From the NCBI GenBank assembly GCA_937926175.1, contig CALANV010000004.1:8498-72497 (forward strand): a DNA stretch of 64,000 nucleotides, in the 5' to 3' direction. This stretch comes from an uncultured Rhodospirillales bacterium (lineage in GTDB: Bacteria > Pseudomonadota > Alphaproteobacteria > CACIAM-22H2). The notes beneath the pieces were generated by a model. That model was not told the DNA's origin and made no database searches. It was given only the letters and a program-made list of their open reading frames with translations. Below, in pieces: positions 45,593 to 53,575 of the stretch; position 1 is the first letter of the stretch; the number at the start of each line of letters is the position of its first letter. A program made the position numbers and the translations under genes.

Positions 45593-45895
45593 ATGCTGGA
45601 TATTGCCTCCGTCGAACGGCGCGCAAAGCTGATGGGCGCAATGCTGCGTCAGCTGAATATCGACGTGACGCGCGCATGCACCGAGGCACTCGGGACGACG
45701 ATGCAACGCGTCGCGCGTACGTGCCTGCTCTGTCGGAACGTGGATACCTGTGCGCAGTGGCTTGCGGCGCCGATCGATCCGACGGGCTACCACCTCTTTT
45801 GCCCCAACGCGGAAACGCTGGACCGCCTGCCGCGGGAGCAGTTGGGATGCGGTCAACGTGTTCGAAGCGAACAAGTGTATGGCAATGGATGCTGA
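45593..45895 (+). CDS. DUF6455-type small four-cysteine protein
   Basis: The 100-residue protein has a helical N-terminus (MLRQLNIDV) and the conserved pattern C-x2-C-x5-C-x2-W-x12-F-C-P-N-A (CLLCRNVDTC, AQW, FCPNA). Four cysteines in this arrangement suggest a metal or Fe-S site; the family has no known role. AGGAGGAAAG precedes the ATG at 45593, and a GTG three bases earlier is possible. It overlaps the next gene, which carries the same motif, and lies opposite hemN across a shared FNR/FixK box. Confidence 0.75.
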   Translation: MLDIASVERRAKLMGAMLRQLNIDVTRACTEALGTTMQRVARTCLLCRNVDTCAQWLAAPIDPTGYHLFCPNAETLDRLPREQLGCGQRVRSEQVYGNGC

Positions 45896-46319
45896 TGCCG
45901 GGCATGGCCTGATCGAGAGGCTATCGCAGTTCGGTTGCACGCTGGTCCGACGCGTTGTGGATGGCGTGCGCGAATGGTTGGAGCGCCGCCGGAGAATCCG
46001 GGAACTCGCCAGACTGGACAGGCGCGACTTGGATCGTATCTTGGGCGAGATCGGCTGCAGTCGTGACGAACTCGCGATCCTCATCCGAAGCTCGGCGGCG
46101 CCTCGGCCGCTCCTGGGTCAAATGATCCTTCGTCTCGGCCTCGAGCGGGCCTTCATGCACGCCGGGCAACAGATGACCCGCGAAATCGAGCTGCGCTGCA
46201 GCCTCTGTTCCAATCATCGCCAGTGTGTTCATTGGTTGCGGACGCGTGGGGACGACGAGGGCTATCGGCGATTTTGTCCCAATGCGGGCAATTTCGACCT
46301 GCTTGCTCTGCAATCGTAG
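45879..46319 (+). CDS. DUF1127-DUF6455 type four-cysteine protein
   Basis: The 146-residue protein has an N-terminal DUF1127-like helix pair (REWLERRRRIRELARLDRRD, DLDRILGEIGCSRDEL) fused to the same cysteine motif as the gene before it (CSLCSNHRQC, VHW, FCPNA). The duplicated motif in adjacent overlapping genes suggests partners or paralogues in one heme or redox task. ATG 45879 lies inside the previous gene. A short duplication spans its stop codon. Confidence 0.75.
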   Translation: MAMDADAGHGLIERLSQFGCTLVRRVVDGVREWLERRRRIRELARLDRRDLDRILGEIGCSRDELAILIRSSAAPRPLLGQMILRLGLERAFMHAGQQMTREIELRCSLCSNHRQCVHWLRTRGDDEGYRRFCPNAGNFDLLALQS

Positions 46320-46339
46320 CGTGTCCTGCAATCGTAGCG
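46308..46339. repeat. 14-bp direct repeat across a stop codon
   Basis: CTGCAATCGTAGCG occurs at 46308-46321 and again at 46326-46339 (period 18 bp). The first copy contains the TAG stop of the DUF6455-type gene. Confidence 0.8.
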
Positions 46340-46459
46340 CTGTGCAGCAGGCCTGACAGAGCGTCCGGAGGAAGGGATCTGCGTATCCGTCGGCGTGAAT
46401 CCGGCGCGACCGCCGGTCCATGTGACGATACGGCAAGCGACCAGGCCGTCTCTATGTGC

Positions 46460-46473
46460 TTGATCCAGATTAA
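46460..46473 (+). promoter_or_regulatory. FNR/FixK box ahead of the TauE/SafE-like gene
   Basis: TTGATCCAGATTAA has one mismatch to TTGAT-N4-ATCAA. The box centre is 42.5 bp before the ATG at 46509, so a class II start would fall on the start codon. Confidence 0.55.
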
Positions 46474-46508
46474 CGCTTTTGTCCTCACCAGGTGCGCAGA
46501 TCGACGCC

Positions 46509-47267
46509 ATGGATGCCGTCCACGTGCATGAACCTGCTCTTTCGCTGAGCTTCGAAGCGATCGACACCGTGTTCGGCGCGCTGGGCGTGCCGACGGCTGC
46601 GCTCATCGCCGGCCTTGCCGTGGGGGCCACACACTGCCCGGCCATGTGCGGTCCGTTCGTTCTGCCCCAAGTGCTGAGCCGACCCCAGGCAGATCCGACG
46701 ACAGGACGTCTTGCGCGGCTGTTCCGGGCAACCCTTCCTCTCTACCATCTTGGCCGATTGACGACCTACACCGGCCTCGGCGTCGCCGCAGGCGGCCTTT
46801 CCGGGTTCGTCATCGACACGACGGAGTTCCATCTCGTCCTCTCGCTCTTTCTGCTCGTCGCGGCGGCCAGTCTTGCCCTGAAGCTTTGGACGGTCGTGGC
46901 GGGCTCTGTGTACCCGTCCGGTATCGCGAGGCCCGCCGCAACGGCGGCGTTCACGAGCTGGATCCATTGGATCGCCGGCCATACCGCACGGATGGGACCG
47001 TTTGGTCTGGGATTGGCGCTGGGCTTTCTTCCGTGCGGATTCGTGTACGCCGCCGTGGCTGCGGCTGCAGGAACCGGTAGCGCCCTGATTGGCGGCATCA
47101 CGGTTGCCGCCTTCGGACTGGGAACCATGCCGGGTCTCATGGCCGTTGCCTACTTCGGGTCGTTGCTCACGCGGCGGTGGCAGCGGGCCGCTCAGCTCGC
47201 GACGATACCGCTCATCGCCTTGAACGTCGTCGTGCTGACGCTCATGGCCGTGCGAAATCTGGCCTGA
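46509..47267 (+). CDS. TauE/SafE (UreH-domain) family membrane protein of the cbb3 neighbourhood
   Basis: The 252-residue protein has six or seven helices. It has the signature AGLAVGATHCPAMCGPFVLP and the later LGFLPCGFVYAAVA with a helix cysteine, as in the CcdA/UreH-like branch often found by cytochrome oxidase genes. A role in copper handling or cytochrome maturation is likely but not shown. No Shine-Dalgarno sequence precedes the ATG at 46509, in line with the leaderless geometry of its FNR/FixK box. It converges with the DUF2189 gene one base away. Confidence 0.78.
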   Translation: MDAVHVHEPALSLSFEAIDTVFGALGVPTAALIAGLAVGATHCPAMCGPFVLPQVLSRPQADPTTGRLARLFRATLPLYHLGRLTTYTGLGVAAGGLSGFVIDTTEFHLVLSLFLLVAAASLALKLWTVVAGSVYPSGIARPAATAAFTSWIHWIAGHTARMGPFGLGLALGFLPCGFVYAAVAAAAGTGSALIGGITVAAFGLGTMPGLMAVAYFGSLLTRRWQRAAQLATIPLIALNVVVLTLMAVRNLA

Positions 47268-47268
47268 T

Positions 47269-48042
47269 CTATGCGACCAGATCGCGATAGGCGTGCCACG
47301 TGGCGTGGCCGACAAGTGGCAGCGCGATGACGAGCCCCAGATAGAAGATCACGATCCCGAGTCCGGTGAGGAAGACGATCAGCACCGCCCAGAGCGCCAT
47401 CGGTTTCCAGTTCGCGGTGACCGCCGTCCAGCTCGTCGCGATCGCCGTGAACACGTTCACGTCCCGGTCGAGCAGCATAGGTATCGATACCGCGCTCAGC
47501 GCGAACACGGTGGCGGAGAAAACCGAACCGATCAATGTACCTGTGATCAGAAAGGGAAGACTGGCCTGCGAGAAGAGCAGGGCGTCGACAAGCGCCTCCG
47601 GACCCGGCGTCTGGTCGTGGAAGAAAAGGGCAAAGACAAGGGTCGCGATCCGGACCCAGAACAGGTGGGCAAGCAGTAAGACGAGGCCCATGAGGCCGAT
47701 CTGAACCGGGTTGCGTCGCCACGCCCGAAGGGCGTCATCGAGCGACGCCGGTGCGCCGGACTCCAACCGGCGGCTGATTTCATACAGACCGGTCGCGAGC
47801 AGCGGCGCCACGAGGAAGAACCCCGCCGCCAGCGGCAGGATCAGGTAATAGAGGTTGGCGAGCGCCAGGCCAGCCGTCAGTATCATGCTGACGAGGGCGA
47901 GAACGGCACCGTAGGCAAGGCTGACGCTCGGTACCCGTGTGAGATCGGACCACCCCCGCTCGAGCCAGACCCAAGGACGGTCCAGCGGAATGCGATTTAC
48001 CCGAGGACTCGGCTCGGAAAACACAGGAATGACATCAGTCAT
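47269..48042 (-). CDS. DUF2189 family membrane protein
   Basis: The 257-residue protein has six helices and the DUF2189 pattern: PWVWLERGWSDLTRVPSVSL, YGAVLAL, ISRRLESGAPASLDDALRAW, and TSWTAVTANWKPMALWAVLI near the end. The family is common beside cytochrome oxidase genes and has no assigned function. It is divergent from ccoN, and the FNR/FixK box at 48151 lies between them. Confidence 0.82.
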   Translation of the reverse strand: MTDVIPVFSEPSPRVNRIPLDRPWVWLERGWSDLTRVPSVSLAYGAVLALVSMILTAGLALANLYYLILPLAAGFFLVAPLLATGLYEISRRLESGAPASLDDALRAWRRNPVQIGLMGLVLLLAHLFWVRIATLVFALFFHDQTPGPEALVDALLFSQASLPFLITGTLIGSVFSATVFALSAVSIPMLLDRDVNVFTAIATSWTAVTANWKPMALWAVLIVFLTGLGIVIFYLGLVIALPLVGHATWHAYRDLVA

Positions 48043-48150
48043 ATCGGGCGTTCCTTACAGCGCTGAACCGCGATCGGGGATTCGTCCTGGAAGGCGTTTC
48101 CTCCGCTGCGGATGACGCGACCGATTGTCGCGGATCGTCCCCCCTCAACC

Positions 48151-48164
48151 TTGATCCAGATCAA
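48151..48164 (+). promoter_or_regulatory. Perfect FNR/FixK box of the cco operon
   Basis: TTGATCCAGATCAA is an exact TTGAT-N4-ATCAA. At -41.5 it predicts a start near 48199 and a 74-base leader to ccoN. Confidence 0.85.
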
Positions 48165-48272
48165 AGATCGGCCCTGCGATCCAAAACAGCATGGGCGCCA
48201 AGGTCGGGGTCCGATCGACGATTCCGGAACTTCGGCCGTTCGCAGCAAGCGTAATCACAAGGGCCAAAATCG

Positions 48273-49760
48273 ATGATGAAGGGCCAAGAGGCCGCCGCTG
48301 GATACGCGACAGCGGGGACGTTGCATGGCGAACCTTATGTCGAGGACGTCGTCCGGGCGTTCGTGATCGCCACGATATTCTGGGGCGTGGCGGCGTTCGC
48401 GGTCGGCGTCTACATCGCGCTGCAGCTCGCGTACCCTGTTCTGAATCTCGATCTCGAATGGACCACGTTCGGGCGTTTGCGGCCGCTCCATACCTCCGCG
48501 GCAATCTTCGCCTTCGGCGGCAACGCCTTGATCGGCACGTCCTTTTACGTCGTGCAACGGACCTGTCGGGTACGTCTGTGGGGCGGTTCGACGCCTGCCT
48601 GGTTCGTCTTCTGGGGCTATCAGTTCTTCATCGTGCTGGCGGCGCTCGGCTACGTCCTCGGCATCACGCAGAGCAAGGAGTATGCAGAGCCGGAGTGGTA
48701 CGCCGATCTGTGGCTGGCCCTGGTCTGGGTCGTCTATTTCGCGATCTTCCTGGGCACGATTGTCAAACGGAAAGAGCCGCACATCTACGTCGCCAACTGG
48801 TTCTATCTCGCTTTCATCATCACGATCGCGATGCTGCATATCGTGAACAACATCGCGATGCCGGTGTCGCTGTTCGGGACGAAGAGTTATTCGGCTTATG
48901 CCGGCGTGCAGGATGCGATGATCCAGTGGTGGTACGGCCACAACGCGGTGGGCTTCTTCCTGACCGCCGGCTTCTTGGGCATGATGTACTATTTCATTCC
49001 CAAGCGCGCCGAGCGGCCGGTCTATTCGTACCGGTTGTCGATCATCCATTTCTGGGCGCTGATCTTCATCTATATCTGGGCCGGCCCGCATCATCTCCAC
49101 TACACGGCGCTACCCGATTGGGCGCAGATGCTGGGAATGACGTTCTCGGTGATGCTGTGGATGCCGTCGTGGGGCGGCATGATCAACGGCATCATGACCT
49201 TGTCCGGCGCCTGGGACAAGCTGCGCACCGATCCGGGACTGCGCTTCTCGGTCACCGCAGTCGCGTTCTACGGCATGAGCACCTTCGAGGGTCCGGTGAT
49301 GTCGATCCGCGCGGTCAACGGGTTGTCGCATTACACCGATTGGACCGTCGGTCACGTTCACTCGGGCGCCTTGGGCTGGGTCGCGTTCATTACCTTCGGT
49401 GCGATCTATTTCCTCGTGCCGGCGCTGTGGAAGCGTCGTGAGATGTATTCGACGCGCCTGATCTCCTGGCACTTCTGGATCTCGACGTTGGGCATCGTGC
49501 TCTACATCACCTCGATGTGGGTGTCGGGCATCATGCAGGGCCTCATGTGGCGTGCCTACGACTCCCTGGGCTTCCTCCAGTACTCGTTCGTCGAGACGGT
49601 TGCGGCCATGCACCCCTTCTATGTCGTCCGCGCGCTCGGCGGCCTCCTGTTTCTCTCCGGCGCGCTGATCATGGTCTACAACGTCTGGCGCACGGTACGC
49701 GGCAAGGTCGAGGCGGCGCCGGTGCGTGCCGCACCGGTCGCGGTCGGGGCCGCTGAATAG
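48273..49760 (+). CDS. ccoN: cbb3-type cytochrome c oxidase subunit I
   Basis: The 495-residue catalytic subunit has 12 helices and carries the low-spin heme b and the heme b3-CuB centre. Heme and copper histidines are seen in [51 protein letters not shown] and [14 protein letters not shown]. It gives high-affinity oxygen reduction for growth at low oxygen. First gene of ccoNOQPGHIS, downstream of a perfect FNR/FixK box. Confidence 0.97.
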   Translation: MMKGQEAAAGYATAGTLHGEPYVEDVVRAFVIATIFWGVAAFAVGVYIALQLAYPVLNLDLEWTTFGRLRPLHTSAAIFAFGGNALIGTSFYVVQRTCRVRLWGGSTPAWFVFWGYQFFIVLAALGYVLGITQSKEYAEPEWYADLWLALVWVVYFAIFLGTIVKRKEPHIYVANWFYLAFIITIAMLHIVNNIAMPVSLFGTKSYSAYAGVQDAMIQWWYGHNAVGFFLTAGFLGMMYYFIPKRAERPVYSYRLSIIHFWALIFIYIWAGPHHLHYTALPDWAQMLGMTFSVMLWMPSWGGMINGIMTLSGAWDKLRTDPGLRFSVTAVAFYGMSTFEGPVMSIRAVNGLSHYTDWTVGHVHSGALGWVAFITFGAIYFLVPALWKRREMYSTRLISWHFWISTLGIVLYITSMWVSGIMQGLMWRAYDSLGFLQYSFVETVAAMHPFYVVRALGGLLFLSGALIMVYNVWRTVRGKVEAAPVRAAPVAVGAAE

Positions 49761-49775
49761 GAGCGAGTGATCAAA

Positions 49776-50501
49776 ATGGCTTTCCGGCACGAAACGATCG
49801 AAAAGAACGTCGTCCTGCTGGCGGTGCTGACGCTGCTCACCGTTTCCATCGGCGGACTCGTGCAGATCATCCCGCTGTTCACGATCGAGACGACGATCGA
49901 GCGCGTGGAAGGCATGCGCCCGTACTCGCCGTTGGAGCTTATGGGGCGCAACATATATATCCGCGAGGGCTGCTATGTCTGCCACAGTCAGCAGATCCGG
50001 CCGTTCAAGGACGAAGTCGAGCGCTACGGCCACTACAGCCTGGCTGCAGAGAGCATGTTCGACCGCCCCTTCCAATGGGGCTCCAAGCGGACCGGCCCGG
50101 ACCTGGCGCGCGTGGGTGGGAAGTATTCGAACGACTGGCATGTCGCGCACCTGATCGATCCGCGCGCCGTGGTGCCGGAATCGATCATGCCGTCCTACGC
50201 CTTCCTCGCGAATCGGCCGTTGCGCTACGACGACATCGTCGCCCATCTCGAAACCAATCGGGCGCTGGGCGTACCCTACACGGACGAGATGATCGCAAAC
50301 GCGGTGGCCGATCTCCGGGCCCAGGCGAATCCCGACGCCAACACGACGGAACTTCTCAAACGATATCCGAAGGCCGTCGTGACGAACACGACCGGCGATC
50401 CGAACAACATCACGGAGATGGACGCGCTCGTCGCCTATCTTCAGATGCTCGGGACGCTGGTTCAGACCACGGACCTGCGACTCGAAGACTTGCGGCAGTG
50501 A
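49776..50501 (+). CDS. ccoO: cbb3-type oxidase subunit II, monoheme cytochrome c
   Basis: The 241-residue subunit has one N-terminal helix and a periplasmic heme c domain: [15 protein letters not shown] gives the CxxCH motif and SIMPSYAFL the axial methionine. It passes electrons from CcoP to CcoN. ATG 49776 gives the usual HETIEKN start; a GTG at 49767, three bases after AGGAG, is an alternative. Confidence 0.95.
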   Translation: MAFRHETIEKNVVLLAVLTLLTVSIGGLVQIIPLFTIETTIERVEGMRPYSPLELMGRNIYIREGCYVCHSQQIRPFKDEVERYGHYSLAAESMFDRPFQWGSKRTGPDLARVGGKYSNDWHVAHLIDPRAVVPESIMPSYAFLANRPLRYDDIVAHLETNRALGVPYTDEMIANAVADLRAQANPDANTTELLKRYPKAVVTNTTGDPNNITEMDALVAYLQMLGTLVQTTDLRLEDLRQ

Positions 50502-50513
50502 GGAGGAATCTCC

Positions 50514-50669
50514 GTGAACGTCGTTGAACTCTATCCGCTGCTGAAAAGCGTATGGATCATCTTGGCGATGATGCTGTTCCTGGCGATCGTCGCCCGGACG
50601 CTCGCACCGTCTCGTAAAAAGATGTTCGAACAGCACGGTCGGATCCCGCTGCAGGACGATCGGGAGTAG
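50514..50669 (+). CDS. ccoQ: cbb3-type oxidase small subunit CcoQ/FixQ
   Basis: This 51-residue protein has one membrane helix (VWIILAMMLFLAIVARTLAP) with an acidic start and a basic tail (SRKKMFEQHGRIPLQDD). It stabilises the oxidase complex. It starts with GTG at 50514 after AGGAGGAATC and lies between ccoO and ccoP, the standard place. Confidence 0.92.
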   Translation: MNVVELYPLLKSVWIILAMMLFLAIVARTLAPSRKKMFEQHGRIPLQDDRE

Positions 50670-50677
50670 AGGGCGTC

Positions 50678-51547
50678 ATGCCGACAAAGGTCGAGAAGGA
50701 CCAGATCACGGGTACCCGGACCACCGGCCATGAGTGGGACGGAATCAAGGAACTCGATACGCCGCTGCCGAAGTGGTGGCTCTACGTGTTCTATGCGACC
50801 ATCGTGTGGTCGCTCGGGGTCTTCATCCTCTATCCGTCGTTGCCGACTCTGTCGACGTATTTCCCGGGTATCACCGGATACTGGAGCCGCGCCGAGCTGG
50901 CGGAGAACCTGAAAGCCCAGCAGGAGATCCGGGCGCCGTTCGTCAAGCGGATCCAGGCAGCTTCGCTCGAGGAGATCCGCGCCGATCCCGAACTCTTCGA
51001 CTTCGCGGTCGCGGGCGGCCGCGTGATCTTCGCAGAGAACTGCGCTGCGTGCCATGGCGCCGGCGGCGCCGGTGCGAAGGGCTTCCCGAATCTCGCCGAC
51101 GACGACTGGTTGTGGGGTGGCGATCTGGAAGCCATCCGTCACACCATCGCGCATGGCGTGCGCAATGCGAACGCGGAGTCGCGCAATTCGGCGATGCCGC
51201 GCTTCGGCGCGGACGGCATACTGACGCCCGCACAGATCGCGGACGTCGCCGAGTATGTCTTGTCGCTGTCGGGAACCGCGGGGGACCGCGAGGCAGCCGA
51301 GCGGGGCGCCGCACTGTTCTCGGAGAACTGTGCGAGCTGCCACGGCGAGGCCGGCGAGGGCAATGTCGAACTCGGCGCACCGCGCCTGTCCGACAAGATC
51401 TGGCTGTACGGCGGTGACAAGGCGTCCATTGTCCAGACCATCACCTATTCGCGCAATGGCACCATGCCAGCGTGGTCGGAGCGTCTGGACGAGGCGACGA
51501 TCAAGATGCTGACGATCTACGTCCACGCCCTGGGTGGGGGCAAGTGA
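50678..51547 (+). CDS. ccoP: cbb3-type oxidase subunit III, diheme cytochrome c
   Basis: The 289-residue subunit has an N-terminal helix (PLPKWWLYVFYATIVWSLGV) and two heme c domains (NCAACHGAGG and NCASCHGEAG) with methionines in AMPRFGAD and TMPAWSERL. It takes electrons from soluble cytochrome c. The ccoG gene follows after 28 bp. Confidence 0.96.
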   Translation: MPTKVEKDQITGTRTTGHEWDGIKELDTPLPKWWLYVFYATIVWSLGVFILYPSLPTLSTYFPGITGYWSRAELAENLKAQQEIRAPFVKRIQAASLEEIRADPELFDFAVAGGRVIFAENCAACHGAGGAGAKGFPNLADDDWLWGGDLEAIRHTIAHGVRNANAESRNSAMPRFGADGILTPAQIADVAEYVLSLSGTAGDREAAERGAALFSENCASCHGEAGEGNVELGAPRLSDKIWLYGGDKASIVQTITYSRNGTMPAWSERLDEATIKMLTIYVHALGGGK

Positions 51548-51575
51548 CGGCGCCGGCCTGAGCAGAACAGAACCC

Positions 51576-53063
51576 ATGCCCTTGGACGTAACGTCTCGAC
51601 TGCAGGAAGCCGAGGGAAACGCGCCCGTCTCGACGCGCGTCCAGAAAGCGAGCGTTCCGCTCTATGCCAACCGGATCAAGGTCTACCCGAAGGCCGTCAC
51701 GGGAAAGTTCCGGACGATCAAGTGGGTAATCCTCACGGTCTGTCTCAGCGTTTATTACCTGGTCCCGTGGCTGCGCTGGGACCGAGGGCCCGGTCAGCCG
51801 GATCAGGCCGTGCTGATCGACATGCCGGGCCGGCGTGCCTATTTCTTTGCGATCGAGATCTGGCCGCACGAAATCTACTTTCTTGCGGGGTTGCTCATCC
51901 TCGGCGCGGTCAGCCTCTTTCTGGTGACGAGCCTTCTGGGGCGGGTGTGGTGCGGCTATGCCTGCCCGCAGACGGTATGGACCGATCTGTTCATGTTGGT
52001 CGAGCGCTGGATCGAGGGCGACCGCAACGCGCGCATGAAGCTCGACCAGCAGCCGCTTTCGTGGTCGAAGGCAGCCAAGAAGGTGGCCAAACACGCGGCC
52101 TGGCTCGTCATTGCGGCAGGAACCGGCGGCGCCTGGGTCTTCTACTTCACAGACGCACCAACGGCGTTTGCCAACATCTTCACCGGGCAGGCCTCCGTCA
52201 CGGTCTATTTCTTCGTCGGTCTCTTTACGACGACGACCTATCTGCTCGCGGGCTGGGCACGCGAGCAGGTATGCACCTATATGTGCCCATGGCCGCGTTT
52301 CCAAGCCGCGATGCTCGACGAGCATTCGTTGGTCGTCACGTACGAGAAGTGGCGCGGCGAGCCCCGCGGCAAGCACAAGGCCGGCACGAGCTGGGACGGG
52401 CGGGGCGACTGCATCGATTGCCGTCAGTGCGTGGCCGTATGCCCAACCGGCATCGACATCCGTGACGGTCAGCAACTGGAATGCATCGGTTGCGGCCTGT
52501 GCATCGACGCCTGCAACGCGGTGATGGAGAAGATCGGCCGGCCGCAGGATCTCATCCGGTTTGACACGCTCCTCAACCAGCAGGCGCGCGCCCGCGGCGA
52601 ACCCGCACGCTACAAGCTGCTCCGGCCGCGGACGATCCTCTACGCGCTGCTTCTGGCGACGATCGTCACCGTGATGCTCGTGGCCTTTCTCCTGCGTCCG
52701 ACGGTGGAGGTGAGCGTGCTCCGGGATCGCGCGCCGCTCTTCGTGACCCTCTCGGATGGCGCAATCCGCAACGGCTATACGCTCAAGATTCTGAACAAGA
52801 CGAATGCCGACCGCACCTATACGCTGAGCCTGACAGGCGTTCCCTCGGCCAAGGTGAACGTCATACGCGCCGGCGACGAGTCCGCGGACGAGCCGGTCGT
52901 GTTGTCGGCGAAGGCGGATTCGGTCGCGACGTATCGAATCTACGTCACTGCGCCGGCCCATGCCATCGAGGCCGAATCCACGCCGCTCGTCTTCACGTTG
53001 CGCGACCGGGACGGCAAGGGCAGCGCCGAATATCACTCCGTTTTCCTGGGGCCCGAACGATGA
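51576..53063 (+). CDS. ccoG: cbb3 oxidase assembly protein CcoG (FixG/RdxA)
   Basis: The 495-residue membrane ferredoxin has five helices, a CGYACPQTVW segment, CTYMCPWPRFQ, and two cluster motifs CIDCRQCVAVCP and CIGCGLCIDAC. It reduces Cu(II) to Cu(I) for CuB insertion. ATG 51576 starts MPLDVTSRL; an upstream in-frame start would overlap nothing useful. It overlaps ccoH by four bases. Confidence 0.94.
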   Translation: MPLDVTSRLQEAEGNAPVSTRVQKASVPLYANRIKVYPKAVTGKFRTIKWVILTVCLSVYYLVPWLRWDRGPGQPDQAVLIDMPGRRAYFFAIEIWPHEIYFLAGLLILGAVSLFLVTSLLGRVWCGYACPQTVWTDLFMLVERWIEGDRNARMKLDQQPLSWSKAAKKVAKHAAWLVIAAGTGGAWVFYFTDAPTAFANIFTGQASVTVYFFVGLFTTTTYLLAGWAREQVCTYMCPWPRFQAAMLDEHSLVVTYEKWRGEPRGKHKAGTSWDGRGDCIDCRQCVAVCPTGIDIRDGQQLECIGCGLCIDACNAVMEKIGRPQDLIRFDTLLNQQARARGEPARYKLLRPRTILYALLLATIVTVMLVAFLLRPTVEVSVLRDRAPLFVTLSDGAIRNGYTLKILNKTNADRTYTLSLTGVPSAKVNVIRAGDESADEPVVLSAKADSVATYRIYVTAPAHAIEAESTPLVFTLRDRDGKGSAEYHSVFLGPER

Positions 53064-53575
53064 ACGTCGTTCTGACGCGAACCGATGCCCGAGCCCGCAA
53101 GGCAGGCGATCGCTGGATTCCCTGGATCTTCGTGGCCGGCATGCTCGTCGTGGTCGCCGTCAATGTCGGATTGGTCTACTTCGCCGTCGATTCCTGGACC
53201 GGTCTCGCCGTAGAGCGTCCGTATGAGCGCGGCCTTGCCTACAACAAGGTTCTGGCCGCCGCCGCACGGCAGGAGGCGCTCGGCTGGCATCTCAATCTGT
53301 CGCTGCGCCGCCCGGATCACGCATCAGATGACGTGGTCATCATCGAGGCGCGCGATCGCGACGGACGGCCGCTGAACGGGCTTACGATCGAAGCCGAACT
53401 GACCCGCCCCCTCGAGCCGACGCCGCCGCAAATCTATGCGCTTCGCCCGGTCGGGGAGGGGCGCTATGCCGGCCGCATCGACGGTGAGCTCCGGCCCGGG
53501 CAATGGGACGTACGGCTCTCCGCCTTTCGTGGCGACGACGTGTTTCATGCGCGTCACAGGGCGTTCCTCCGATGA
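53060..53575 (+). CDS. ccoH: cbb3 oxidase assembly protein CcoH (FixH)
   Basis: The 171-residue protein has one N-terminal helix (WIPWIFVAGMLVVVAVNVGL) and a periplasmic beta domain typical of FixH (YERGLAYNKVLAAAARQEAL, GWHLNLSL, PGQWDVRL). It is needed for assembly of the oxidase. It is coupled by ATGA overlaps to ccoG and ccoI. Confidence 0.92.
   Translation: MNVVLTRTDARARKAGDRWIPWIFVAGMLVVVAVNVGLVYFAVDSWTGLAVERPYERGLAYNKVLAAAARQEALGWHLNLSLRRPDHASDDVVIIEARDRDGRPLNGLTIEAELTRPLEPTPPQIYALRPVGEGRYAGRIDGELRPGQWDVRLSAFRGDDVFHARHRAFLR

Noticed and set aside
49110..50636. Open frame of 508 codons antisense to ccoN/ccoO/ccoQ
   Set aside because: It covers three genuine cco genes on the other strand and has no recognisable motif or ribosome site.
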